Source of the DNA: an uncultured Pelagibacteraceae bacterium
Lineage (GTDB): Bacteria > Pseudomonadota > Alphaproteobacteria > Pelagibacterales > Pelagibacteraceae
NCBI GenBank assembly: GCA_902588855.1
Contig: CACIQS010000004.1
Location: forward strand, 1 to 44,918
DNA: 44,918 nucleotides
Reading direction: 5' to 3'
In this document: one piece after another, positions 19,080 through 27,421 of the stretch
Position numbering within the stretch: the first letter of the stretch is position 1
Layout of the letters: each line of letters starts with the position of its first letter
Made by a program: the position numbers and the translations under genes
The notes under the pieces: generated by a model
What the model saw: only the letters and a program-made list of their open reading frames with translations
What the model was told of the DNA's origin: nothing
The model's database searches: none

Positions 19080-20144
19080 TTAAAATAATTCTTTTAAAAA
19101 CTTCCATTTAGGCATTTTTAAAATTATTTCTAAATCTTCAAAAAAATTGCTTTTATTAGATAAGAAATTAATAGCAGTCTTAGGAGAACTATTAAACATT
19201 TTAAAGAAAATTTCTCCCATATCTGAAGAGTTATTTCTTAAAACCTTCAAAAATATATTGTCTAAAAAATCATATTTTTTTTTAATTTTAAACAATTTAG
19301 CTTTGGAAATATTTTCAATGTTTTCTGCTATATATTTGCTGTGTTCCTGAATATTTAAAAATGTATAACCAGTACTTAATCTTGTCATATCACCGGCTGA
19401 TCCAATATTTATTTCATTTAATTTTTTAAGATTTTTATTTCTAAATAGAGGTATAGAGCCTTCTTCTTTAAAATTGATTTTATAATTTTTGATATTTAAA
19501 TGGTTTTTTAAGTATTGATCTATTTGATTATTATAATCTTTTATATTTTCATTACTTAAATTTGATATCCAGGTAGTTTCCACAAGTGCATTTTTTTTCG
19601 TAAAAGGGAGAGTATAAAAAAAATGAACCTCATTTTTCTGATCGCACGCAAAATCCATTAAGTTAAATATTTCGTCATCGAAAAAATCTTTTTCAGTTTC
19701 TATTTCTACACCACAAAAATGTTGCCACAAATTACTTGGTTTATTTTCAAAATTTGGAACACTATTAAAAATTATTGAATTTGATAATTCAACATCATTA
19801 ATATTTTTAAAAAATTTTATATTTTCATTTAATTTAAGCTTTGAAAGGATTTTGTCATAAAATTTTCCACTATCTATTGATTGATATGGTGTTAGCTTAC
19901 AATCAATAAACTTCGTATCATTAGATATGTTTATAGAGAAATTATCCCAACTTTTTTTGACACAATCATCAAAATTATGTGGAAATACTCTCCAAAATGA
20001 CCAAGTTTTATCTCTTTTATATTCATCTCTAGGCTCAATTATAGCCAAAGATTTATTTTTTAATTTATCAGAAATTTCAAGTTCATAAGCTAAAGACAAA
20101 CCTGCACAACCACCACCGATAATTATATAATCAAAATCTTTCAT
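19080..20144 (-). CDS. crtY: Lycopene beta-cyclase
   Basis: A 354-residue FAD/NAD-dependent cyclase that closes both ends of lycopene to beta-carotene. The N-terminus has the dinucleotide-binding motif IIGGGCAGLSLA (G10-G15), followed by IEPRDEYKRDKTWSFW, the conserved CrtY segment. Later features are ETTWIS and the GSAGDMTRLSTGYTF region typical of bacterial CrtY. It overlaps the end of crtB by 14 bp and is followed directly by blh. Confidence 0.93.
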   Translation of the reverse strand: MKDFDYIIIGGGCAGLSLAYELEISDKLKNKSLAIIEPRDEYKRDKTWSFWRVFPHNFDDCVKKSWDNFSINISNDTKFIDCKLTPYQSIDSGKFYDKILSKLKLNENIKFFKNINDVELSNSIIFNSVPNFENKPSNLWQHFCGVEIETEKDFFDDEIFNLMDFACDQKNEVHFFYTLPFTKKNALVETTWISNLSNENIKDYNNQIDQYLKNHLNIKNYKINFKEEGSIPLFRNKNLKKLNEINIGSAGDMTRLSTGYTFLNIQEHSKYIAENIENISKAKLFKIKKKYDFLDNIFLKVLRNNSSDMGEIFFKMFNSSPKTAINFLSNKSNFFEDLEIILKMPKWKFLKELF

Positions 20145-20982
20145 TTAAATTTATCTCTTCATTAATTAATGAATGATCATGTTCAATGTTATTATCATTT
20201 TTATTTGTAAATGTTAAAATTATTAAATCAAAAATCGATAAAAAAGTTTCAATAATTTTTTCGATTTTTGTTACATAAATTTTTCCAGAATTTTTATAAT
20301 TTTCTAAGTTATTTTTATTAAGTATTTTGTGTCCAATTTTTCTATATACACGTCTTGCAACTAAAATAGAAAATCTGAAACTTAAAGGTATTTCTTTAAT
20401 TGAGTAAAAAGAATTTTCATAAAATTTTTCAGACAAAGAAATAGTAGATTTAATGTCGTTGAAATTTTCATTGATATAAATTCTTTTGTTATTTTTATCT
20501 TCAATTACATCCCTTGAAATATTGGTAAGTTGCATTGCTATTCCAAGATCGATAGCTGATTTTAAGGAATTTATCTTATTAACTTTTAAAATTTTTGCCA
20601 TCATCAAACCGACTGTACCTGCTACTCTATAAGAGTATATTAATAATTCTTTTTTTGATTTTAATTCTACTCTTTCTTTTATATCTGAATTAATCCCATC
20701 AAATAAATCATTGATTGCTTTTGTTGAAATATTAAATTCATCTACAAGTTCCCAAATATTTTTAATAACAATGTTTTGAAAGTTTTTATTTAAAAAATCT
20801 TTCTTAAAATTTTCAAATTTAATTATTTTGTCTTCCAATTTTCCTGGATCATCAGCAATATTATCTGCTTCCCTACAAAAATCATAAAGTGCGGAGCATT
20901 TTTCATAAGTTTTTTTGGGTAAAAAAAAACCAGCCCAGTTAAATGATTTCGCATATTTTGCTAAATAATTTTTAGTTAACAT
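20131..20982 (-). CDS. crtB: Phytoene synthase
   Basis: A 283-residue squalene/phytoene synthase family enzyme that joins two GGPP to phytoene. The first aspartate motif is DFCREADNIADD (residues 34-45) and the second lies in LGIAMQLTNISRDVIED (about 146-162). YSYRVAGTVGLMM is also a family signature. No GGPP synthase (crtE) is next to it, so GGPP must come from a prenyltransferase gene elsewhere. It is 1 bp downstream of crtI. Confidence 0.94.
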   Translation of the reverse strand: MLTKNYLAKYAKSFNWAGFFLPKKTYEKCSALYDFCREADNIADDPGKLEDKIIKFENFKKDFLNKNFQNIVIKNIWELVDEFNISTKAINDLFDGINSDIKERVELKSKKELLIYSYRVAGTVGLMMAKILKVNKINSLKSAIDLGIAMQLTNISRDVIEDKNNKRIYINENFNDIKSTISLSEKFYENSFYSIKEIPLSFRFSILVARRVYRKIGHKILNKNNLENYKNSGKIYVTKIEKIIETFLSIFDLIILTFTNKNDNNIEHDHSLINEEINLNERF

Positions 20983-20983
20983 T

Positions 20984-22444
20984 CTAAATTAATTTATCTA
21001 ATACTTTGGCCGAGGAAAGTACTCCTGGTACCCCTGCGCCTGGGTGAGTTCCAGCACCGACAAAATACAGACCATTGTAAATTTCCGATTTATTATGAAA
21101 TCTAAAATAAGCTGATTGAGTGAATTTAGGCTGAATTGAAAAACCTGATCCATATTTTGTATTAAGTTCTTTCTCAAAATAATCAGGCGTAAGATAAAAG
21201 TCAGAAACAATATTAGTTCTAAGATCAGGCATTAAATCTTTTTCCATTTTATCAATAACAAGGTTTTTCATTTTTTCACCTTCTATTTGCCAATCTATAT
21301 TTGATTGATTATTTGGAACTGGCACTAATACATAAAAACAATCACTCCCTTCAGGAGCCATACTCTTATCTGTTGCAGAGGGTCTATGAAGATAATAACT
21401 GATATCGTTATTTAATTTTTTATGATCAAAAATATCATCTAGATGTTCCTTATATTTGTTTCCAAATTTAATTGTATGATGTTCAACGTTTTCATAGACT
21501 TTTTTGGTTCCAAAATAATAAACAAATAAACCCATTGAGTAATCCATTCTTTTTTGTTTCCAATCAAACAGCATTGAATTTTTTAGGTTTTTACTAGTCA
21601 TTTTTTCATAAAAAGCAGGAGGGTCTGCATTACAAATTACGTTATCAGCTTCAATAATCTCTTCATTGTTAACTACAACACCAGTAATTTTATTATTCTT
21701 TGTAATAATTTCTCTTACTTCGGTATTTTTTATTATCTCGATTTCTATTTCCTCCATTAACTTTTCAAATCCTTTAATTATATTTCCTGTGCCACCCATT
21801 GAATAATGAATGCCCCATTTTTTTTCCAAATAAAGAATTAGTCCATAAATTGATGTAGTTGTGAATGGATTACCACCAACTAACAGTGGATGCATACTAA
21901 GCATCCTTCTTAATTTTTCATTTTTTACGTAAGACGATACTAATGAATAAACTGATTTATAACTCTTAAGTTTTAATAATGCTGGAAGCTGTTTCATCAT
22001 AAAAAAAGGTTTATCAAATGGAACATCTGCAAGCTCTAAAAATCCCTTCTCAAAAATTTTTTTGGTAAAACTTACTAAATTCTCGTAACCGATCACATCT
22101 TCTTGATTTAAATTTTTAATTTGTTTTTTCATTTCCATTTCATCACCTGAGTAATTAAATTTAGTTTGGTCTTCGAAAACAAATTGATACCAAATTTTAA
22201 GTGGGGTTAGTTTTATATAATCCTCAGGGTTTTTATTAAACAAACTAAATAATTCGTTAATTAAATATGGAGCTGTTATTACTGTTGGCCCAGCATCAAA
22301 AGTAAAACCATCTTTTTTAAAAACTCTAGCTCTTCCACCAAGATCTGAATGTTTTTCAATTAATTTAACTTTATGTCCTTTAGCTTTCAGTCTTATTGCA
22401 GCAGCAATACCACCAAATCCAGATCCAATAACTATAGAATTCAT
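20984..22444 (-). CDS. crtI: Phytoene desaturase (to lycopene)
   Basis: A 486-residue CrtI-type FAD desaturase. The N-terminal motif is VIGSGFGGIAAAIRL (G7-G12), followed by EKHSDLGGRARVF and FDAGPTVITAP, conserved in CrtI. The C-terminus GLYFVGAGTHPGAGVPGVLSS (two halves of the FAD-binding motif) closes the domain. It converts phytoene to lycopene in four steps. It is the first gene of crtI-crtB-crtY-blh-ispH-thrB-rnhA. A 39-bp gap separates it from atpF upstream. Confidence 0.95.
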   Translation of the reverse strand: MNSIVIGSGFGGIAAAIRLKAKGHKVKLIEKHSDLGGRARVFKKDGFTFDAGPTVITAPYLINELFSLFNKNPEDYIKLTPLKIWYQFVFEDQTKFNYSGDEMEMKKQIKNLNQEDVIGYENLVSFTKKIFEKGFLELADVPFDKPFFMMKQLPALLKLKSYKSVYSLVSSYVKNEKLRRMLSMHPLLVGGNPFTTTSIYGLILYLEKKWGIHYSMGGTGNIIKGFEKLMEEIEIEIIKNTEVREIITKNNKITGVVVNNEEIIEADNVICNADPPAFYEKMTSKNLKNSMLFDWKQKRMDYSMGLFVYYFGTKKVYENVEHHTIKFGNKYKEHLDDIFDHKKLNNDISYYLHRPSATDKSMAPEGSDCFYVLVPVPNNQSNIDWQIEGEKMKNLVIDKMEKDLMPDLRTNIVSDFYLTPDYFEKELNTKYGSGFSIQPKFTQSAYFRFHNKSEIYNGLYFVGAGTHPGAGVPGVLSSAKVLDKLI

Positions 22445-22445
22445 T

Positions 22446-22460
22446 GCTATAATTTATAGC
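22446..22460 (-). repeat. Short palindrome immediately upstream of the crtI start codon
   Basis: GCTATA-ATT-TATAGC forms a 6-bp inverted repeat ending 1 bp before the crtI ATG (22444). There is no Shine-Dalgarno sequence between it and the ATG. Read on the minus strand it includes TATAAA (22457-22452), which could be a -10 box with a start of transcription at or near the ATG. It could be an operator, a promoter element of a leaderless mRNA, or a weak processing hairpin after atpF. Confidence 0.4.
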
Positions 22461-22483
22461 TTTTTCAGGAAATTGTAAGCGTA

Positions 22484-22981
22484 TTATGAGTTTATTTTTT
22501 TTAGCTGTTCTTTAGTTTCTTCTAAATTTTTTTGAAAGACAGCATCAAGTTTTGATTTATCAACTGATGTAGTTATGATTTTTTTTACTGAGTCCACCGC
22601 TATTTTAATTGAAGCATCTTTTATTTCTTTCAATGCAGCCTCTTTCATTTGGCTAATCTTATTTTCAGCCAAACTCTTTTTAATCTCTGAGGATTTATGA
22701 AATTTGTCATTTAAATCTATAATTAATTTATCCGATTCTTTTTTTGCATTTTCTAAAATTTCATTACTTACTGTAGTAGCGGTATCTAATTTTTTTTGTG
22801 CATTATCGAGTAAAGTTTTTGCCTCTGTTCTCAATTTTTCACTTTCATCTATCTCATTTTTGATATCTGAAATCATACCGTCAAGCATTTGTGAAACTTT
22901 TTGTGGAATCTTAAAATAAACTAAAACACCGATAAAGATTACAAATGAAATTGCTACCCAGAAAGTTGCATCAATTGCCAT
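22484..22981 (-). CDS. atpF: ATP synthase Fo subunit b
   Basis: About 165 residues from the ATG at 22981. One N-terminal membrane helix (about residues 5-25) is followed by a long charged helix that dimerises with b' to form the peripheral stalk. A longer frame starting at 23020 exists, but ATG 22981 has a GGAG 9 bases upstream and begins at MAIDATFWVAISF, as in homologues. It overlaps the b' gene by 11 bp. It is the last gene of the Fo operon; F1 genes are not in this window. Confidence 0.9.
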   Translation of the reverse strand: MAIDATFWVAISFVIFIGVLVYFKIPQKVSQMLDGMISDIKNEIDESEKLRTEAKTLLDNAQKKLDTATTVSNEILENAKKESDKLIIDLNDKFHKSSEIKKSLAENKISQMKEAALKEIKDASIKIAVDSVKKIITTSVDKSKLDAVFQKNLEETKEQLKKINS

Positions 22982-23561
22982 AATATTTATCTCCATTTCT
23001 TCTAGATAGATCGTCAACAATTGCTGATATACTGCTATTATTTACCTCAGCACCAATAAGTTTCTGTAGTAACTCAGAAGATGTATCTATAGCAATTTTA
23101 TTTATTTTATCAGGCGCAGTATCTCTTAAAGCTTGGATTTCTTCCTCTGCTTTAGATATTTCCTCATCTATTTGTTTATCAAGCACATCTCTTTTTGCAT
23201 TTATATCTTTAATCGCTTTCTCTCTTGCTTGATTAAACATACTATTTGCTTCAGTTTTGCTTTTTAATATTATTTGATCGTACTCTTTAAGTTTGGTCTC
23301 ACTATCTTCTCTTTGTTTTTCAGCTGCCTCAATATTTTCTAGAATTTGAGATTTTCTAGATTCTAAGTTGTTGCTAATTTTTGGAAGAATTAGTTTAGAT
23401 AAAACTAAATACATTATCCCAAAAGTAAGTACCAACCAGAAAATCTGAGAAACCCAAAACTCAGGATTTAATTGAGGCATACCTCCACTTTCAGCTGCAA
23501 AAGCTTCTTTAATTAAAAAGAAGCTTAAAAATATTAAATGAAGATATATTTTTTTGACCAT
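22971..23561 (-). CDS. atpG: ATP synthase Fo subunit b' (second b-type subunit)
   Basis: About 196 residues from ATG 23561; a TTG at 23576 inside atpE is less likely. The N-terminus (about residues 1-23, ending EAFAAES) looks like a cleavable signal peptide and is followed by a PQLNPEFWVSQIFWLVLTFG membrane segment, then a long coiled coil. b' pairs with b in the peripheral stalk in photosynthetic and alphaproteobacterial enzymes. Gene names for b' vary (atpG, atpF2, atpX). Located between atpE and atpF. Confidence 0.88.
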   Translation of the reverse strand: MVKKIYLHLIFLSFFLIKEAFAAESGGMPQLNPEFWVSQIFWLVLTFGIMYLVLSKLILPKISNNLESRKSQILENIEAAEKQREDSETKLKEYDQIILKSKTEANSMFNQAREKAIKDINAKRDVLDKQIDEEISKAEEEIQALRDTAPDKINKIAIDTSSELLQKLIGAEVNNSSISAIVDDLSRRNGDKYYGN

Positions 23562-23565
23562 TGAC

Positions 23566-23793
23566 TTAAAACGCAAATAAAATAATCAACGCAACAACTA
23601 ATCCAAATAATCCTGTTGCTTCAGCAAGTGCGAAACCTAAAAGTAGGTTTGGAAATTGTTTCTGTGCTGCTGATGGGTTTCTCATAGCACCTGATAAATA
23701 ATTTCCGAAAATTATTCCAATACCAACACCGGCACCAGCTAAAGCTATTGCTGCTAAACCTGCTCCGATCATTTTTGCTGCTTCTAATTCCAT
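23566..23793 (-). CDS. atpE: ATP synthase Fo subunit c
   Basis: A 75-residue proteolipid with two membrane helices. The glycine-rich first helix contains AGAGVGIGIIFG, the loop RNPSAA.KQ is conserved, and the proton-carrying carboxylate is the glutamate in ALAEATGLFGLV. This E with no extra Na+-ligand pattern fits an H+-driven ring. A very strong Shine-Dalgarno sequence precedes it, in keeping with the many copies per enzyme. Confidence 0.96.
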   Translation of the reverse strand: MELEAAKMIGAGLAAIALAGAGVGIGIIFGNYLSGAMRNPSAAQKQFPNLLLGFALAEATGLFGLVVALIILFAF

Positions 23794-23798
23794 TATAT

Positions 23799-23804
23799 CC
23801 TCCT
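23799..23804 (-). promoter_or_regulatory. Strong ribosome binding site of atpE
   Basis: AGGAGG on the minus strand, five bases before the atpE ATG, within an extended GAGGAGGA. Most genes here have weak or no Shine-Dalgarno sequence, so this full match stands out. It fits the need for roughly ten or more c subunits per enzyme from a polycistronic mRNA. Confidence 0.75.
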
Positions 23805-23810
23805 CTGTTA

Positions 23811-24545
23811 TTAATGGTGTAAATTTAATGCATCATTTAAATAGATGCAGGTTAAAATTGCAAAAACATATGCTTGAAGAAAAGCAACTAATATCTCCAA
23901 ACCAGTTAATGCAACTGAAAAACTAAGTGGAAGCCATCCACCAACTATTCCAAGACTAATTACAAAGCCTCCGAAAACTTTCATCATTGTATGACCAGCC
24001 ATCATATTTGCAAATAATCTAACTGATAGACTTATTGGTCTACTTAGATAAGAAATAATCTCTATCACTACTATTAAAGGAAGTAGCACAGCTGGTACTC
24101 CACTTGGTACAAATAATTTTAAATATCCAAAACCATGTTTAATAAATCCTATTACAGTTACGCCAATAAAAATAAATGCAGCAAGAACAAATGTAACAAT
24201 AATATGACTAGTTACTGTGAATGTGTACGGTATCATTCCGAACATGTTGCAAAACAAAACAAACATGAACAATGAAAAAATAAAAGCAAAATACGGTTTT
24301 GCTTTAGAACCAGCTGTATCACTTATCATTTTTGAAACAAAAGTATAGCTAAGTTCCGCTAATAACTGAATTTTATTTGGTAAGATTGAATTTTTCTTAG
24401 ATCCTAAATTAAAAATTAATAAAATAGAAACTGTACTTATAATCATAAACAAACTTGCGTTTGTAAAAGATATATCAAATGCTCCAACTTTTATTTCAGG
24501 TCCAATTCTATAAACATCGAATTGGGACATTGGATTTGCTGCCAT
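23811..24545 (-). CDS. atpB: ATP synthase Fo subunit a
   Basis: A 244-residue membrane protein with five to six helices forming the proton half-channels. The essential arginine is in RPISLSVRLFANMMAGH, the hallmark of AtpB. FGMIPYTFTVTSHI is the conserved earlier segment, and QAYVFAILTCIYL the C-terminal helix. It follows atpI by 9 bp and precedes atpE. The length and order atpI-atpB-atpE-b'-b are standard for alphaproteobacteria. Confidence 0.96.
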   Translation of the reverse strand: MAANPMSQFDVYRIGPEIKVGAFDISFTNASLFMIISTVSILLIFNLGSKKNSILPNKIQLLAELSYTFVSKMISDTAGSKAKPYFAFIFSLFMFVLFCNMFGMIPYTFTVTSHIIVTFVLAAFIFIGVTVIGFIKHGFGYLKLFVPSGVPAVLLPLIVVIEIISYLSRPISLSVRLFANMMAGHTMMKVFGGFVISLGIVGGWLPLSFSVALTGLEILVAFLQAYVFAILTCIYLNDALNLHH

Positions 24546-24554
24546 AGTAGTAAC

Positions 24555-24830
24555 TTATTTTTGCATCTTCTTTGCTGATTTAATCACATTCATAATTCCA
24601 GCGATCACGCCAACAAAAAAAAATATTAATATAAACCAGGGTTTAGTACCAAAGGTCTTGTCAAAAATAAACCCAATAATTGTCCCCACAGCAACTGCAG
24701 ACACAAGTTCTGTGCTCAATTTGAATGCTGTTCCAATAGGTGAGGGATTATCCTTCTTGTTGTAAAGATTTTTCTTAGAAATCTTGCTTTTTGCAATCTC
24801 TAAGCGAGTTTTAAAAGGGTCTTTTGCCAT
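24555..24830 (-). CDS. atpI: AtpI/AtpZ-type Fo assembly protein
   Basis: A 91-residue protein with two hydrophobic helices (about residues 38-57 and 63-84) joined by a short loop FDKTFGTKPWF. This is the AtpZ/AtpI pattern. Members assist c-ring assembly or Mg2+/Ca2+ supply to the ATP synthase; the exact role here is inferred. The N-terminal half is basic and soluble. It is the first gene of the Fo operon and begins 9 bp after the smc stop, so smc readthrough is possible. Confidence 0.85.
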   Translation of the reverse strand: MAKDPFKTRLEIAKSKISKKNLYNKKDNPSPIGTAFKLSTELVSAVAVGTIIGFIFDKTFGTKPWFILIFFFVGVIAGIMNVIKSAKKMQK

Positions 24831-24839
24831 TTATATTGC

Positions 24840-27413
24840 TTAAGCAACCATACTTTCTGCTTTTTGAAGGTCTACAGCAACTAGTTGGCTTATACCTTTT
24901 TGAGGCATAGTTACTCCATATAGCCTATTCATTTTAGACATTGTTAAGGCGTGGTGAGTAACAATTATAAATTTTGTGTTAGTAATTTTAATTAACTCCT
25001 CAAGCAAGCTACAAAATCTTGTGACGTTAGCATCATCAAGAGGAGCGTCTACTTCATCCAAAACACAAATTGGAGAAGGGTTGGTTAAGAATACCGCAAA
25101 AATTAAAGATAGAGCAGTTAGAGCTTGCTCACCACCAGATAGTAGAGTTATAGATTGAAGCCTTTTTCCTGGCGGGCTAACCAACATTTCTAAACCAGCT
25201 TCCAATGGATCATCAGAATCTACTAATTCAAGTTTGGCATTTCCTCCATTAAAAAGTTTTGTATAAACCTCATTAAATTTTCTATTAACTTTTTCAAATG
25301 CTTCAACAAGTCTTTCCCTTCCTTTTTGATTTAGCTCATCAATACTATCTTTAAGTTTAACTATTGCAGTAACTAGGTCACTACGATCTTGTTCCATTTT
25401 TTTTATTTCTTCTTCATACTTACTAGTTTCTTCATCTGCTTTTAAATTGATAGATCCCAATTGATCTCTTTGTTGTTTTTTTTTATCTAAAGCATCTTCT
25501 TGATCTACATGATTTGGAAGTTCTTCAACTCCAAATAAATTAGAATTTTCTAAAATATTTTCTTCTGTTAAATTTAATTCTGTATTAATTCTATCAAGCA
25601 AATCATATTTTCTTTTTTGTAAACCTTCTATGGTTGCTCCTGAGCTAGCTTTCCGCTCTCTTATTTGAATTGATTGCTCTTGTATTTCATTTAATTGGGT
25701 TCTTAACGTTTCAATTTTTTTATCAGTTTCATCTATAATTTTTTCATTCTCTATTTTTTCTTCATCGGAAATTCTTAAATTTTCAGAAATTTGACCTTTT
25801 CTTTCTGCTTGTACTCTTGGTTGATTTTCTAAATCATTTAATTGTTTAGATAATTTATTTTTCCTTTCAGTCAATTCATTGACCATTTTTTCTGAATTAG
25901 ATAAAAGATTTTTCCAGCTTTCTATTTCGGTTTCTATTGTTTTTATTCTTTCATTTCTTTTTACCGACTCATTCTTTATTGACTGATTTTTGCTGTATGC
26001 ATCAGCATACTTTTCTTGAAGTATTTTAATATTTTGGGATTTCTCATTTACACTTAATAACTCTGTTCTTGATTTTTCATTTTTTAAATCATTAATAAAA
26101 TTGTCTAATTCCATATTACATCTATCGAGTAATGTAACTGCTTGATTTATCTCATTGCTATCAATCAATTCTTTTGCTCTAGAAATTGAATTTTTTACAT
26201 TCTTTATAGGACCAATGCTTATTTTAATTGTATCGTCAGCTAAATTATTAACTACTTCATCAACTTCTTTTTGCTCTCTTTCAAGTTCACTTTTTGCATT
26301 TTCTAGATCTTCGTTTGATAACTTTTCTGTTTCAAAATATTTTGAATCTATTTCGATTAGGTCTGACTTTTCTTCTTTTAACCTTTTTTCATTCGAGTTA
26401 GCATCAATTATAATTCCATTTTCTCTTGATATATCTTCGTCTAAGGTCTTTATTGATTTTTTAATGGTTTCAATTTCATCTTGAATTCTAGTATTTTCTT
26501 CATCTAGGTTCTGTAGCTCTAAATTAAGTCTCTGTATTCTTGATAAATTCTCAATATTTTTTTCTCTAAGTGGAGCAACTTTATCAGTCGATGTTACTAT
26601 TAAGTTTTCAAGCTCAGATATCTGATTATTGAAACTTTCAACTTCACTTTCTGCTTCAGTATTAATTTCATTTTCTATCCTAATTTCCTTATCGATATCT
26701 AATAATCTTAGATAATATAGACCAGCCTCTATTTTTTTTATTTCCTCTGAAATTAATTTGTATTTTGTAGCTTCCTCTGCTTGCTTTTGAAGATTTGCTA
26801 ATTGTTTTTCTTGTTGTCTTCGTAACTCATCAGCTCTTTTTAAATTATTTTCAGCTGCACCAAGTCTCAGTTCAGCTTCATGTCTTCTTACGTGTAAACC
26901 AGAAATTCCAGCAGCTTCTTCAAGTATAGCTCTTCTATCAGTAGGTTTTGCAGTCACTAAAGCTCCAATTCTTCCTTGACTAATCATAGAAGGAGAATGT
27001 GCACCTGTTGAAAGATCTGCAAAGAACATTTGTGCATCTCTAGCTCTTACCTCTTTATCGTTAATATAAAATTTAGAACCCTTGTCTTTTTCAATTTTTC
27101 TTCTGACTTGAATGTTTTCTAATTCACGATATTGAATGGGACCTTCTTTTTCTTTATTCTCTACCTCAATAGAAACTTCAGCAATATTTTTTGATGCTTT
27201 ATTAGATGTGCCTGAAAAAATTACATCTTCCATTCCTGAACCTCTCATACTTTTTGCAGAGGTCTCTCCCATTACCCATCTTAAAGATTCTACTATGTTT
27301 GATTTCCCGCAGCCGTTAGGACCTACTATTCCCGTAAGACCTTCTTCTATTAAGAAATTTGTTTTTTCAGCAAATGATTTAAATCCATTTAATTGGATTT
27401 TTTTAAACTCCAT
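24840..27413 (-). CDS. smc: Chromosome segregation protein SMC, unusually short
   Basis: An 857-residue SMC ATPase, against about 1150 residues in most bacteria. The N-terminal head has Walker A VGPNGCGKSN (G31-S38) and FFADLSTGAHSPSMISQGRI. The C-terminal head has signature LLSGGEQALTALSL (from about 757) and Walker B VLDEVDAPLDD. Both ATPase halves are intact, with two coiled-coil arms in between (about 175-390 and 445-720). The middle (about 390-450) does not look like an SMC hinge: the glycine-rich pattern and the LxxLLxVdxxyexA-like region are missing. No zinc hook CxxC is present. The gene order mutY / DUF721 / dsbA / smc is usual in alphaproteobacteria, supporting SMC identity. Confidence 0.9.
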   Translation of the reverse strand: MEFKKIQLNGFKSFAEKTNFLIEEGLTGIVGPNGCGKSNIVESLRWVMGETSAKSMRGSGMEDVIFSGTSNKASKNIAEVSIEVENKEKEGPIQYRELENIQVRRKIEKDKGSKFYINDKEVRARDAQMFFADLSTGAHSPSMISQGRIGALVTAKPTDRRAILEEAAGISGLHVRRHEAELRLGAAENNLKRADELRRQQEKQLANLQKQAEEATKYKLISEEIKKIEAGLYYLRLLDIDKEIRIENEINTEAESEVESFNNQISELENLIVTSTDKVAPLREKNIENLSRIQRLNLELQNLDEENTRIQDEIETIKKSIKTLDEDISRENGIIIDANSNEKRLKEEKSDLIEIDSKYFETEKLSNEDLENAKSELEREQKEVDEVVNNLADDTIKISIGPIKNVKNSISRAKELIDSNEINQAVTLLDRCNMELDNFINDLKNEKSRTELLSVNEKSQNIKILQEKYADAYSKNQSIKNESVKRNERIKTIETEIESWKNLLSNSEKMVNELTERKNKLSKQLNDLENQPRVQAERKGQISENLRISDEEKIENEKIIDETDKKIETLRTQLNEIQEQSIQIRERKASSGATIEGLQKRKYDLLDRINTELNLTEENILENSNLFGVEELPNHVDQEDALDKKKQQRDQLGSINLKADEETSKYEEEIKKMEQDRSDLVTAIVKLKDSIDELNQKGRERLVEAFEKVNRKFNEVYTKLFNGGNAKLELVDSDDPLEAGLEMLVSPPGKRLQSITLLSGGEQALTALSLIFAVFLTNPSPICVLDEVDAPLDDANVTRFCSLLEELIKITNTKFIIVTHHALTMSKMNRLYGVTMPQKGISQLVAVDLQKAESMVA

Positions 27414-27421
27414 GCACTAAC

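Noticed and set aside
22982..23020. Longer N-terminus of atpF from 23020
   Set aside because: It would overlap atpB' by 50 bp and add 13 residues not seen in b subunits; ATG 22981 has a GGAG at good spacing.
26155..26484. Ser/Phe-rich ORF antisense to smc
   Set aside because: Composition is that of the complement of a Glu/Lys/Asn-rich coiled coil, a known artefact.
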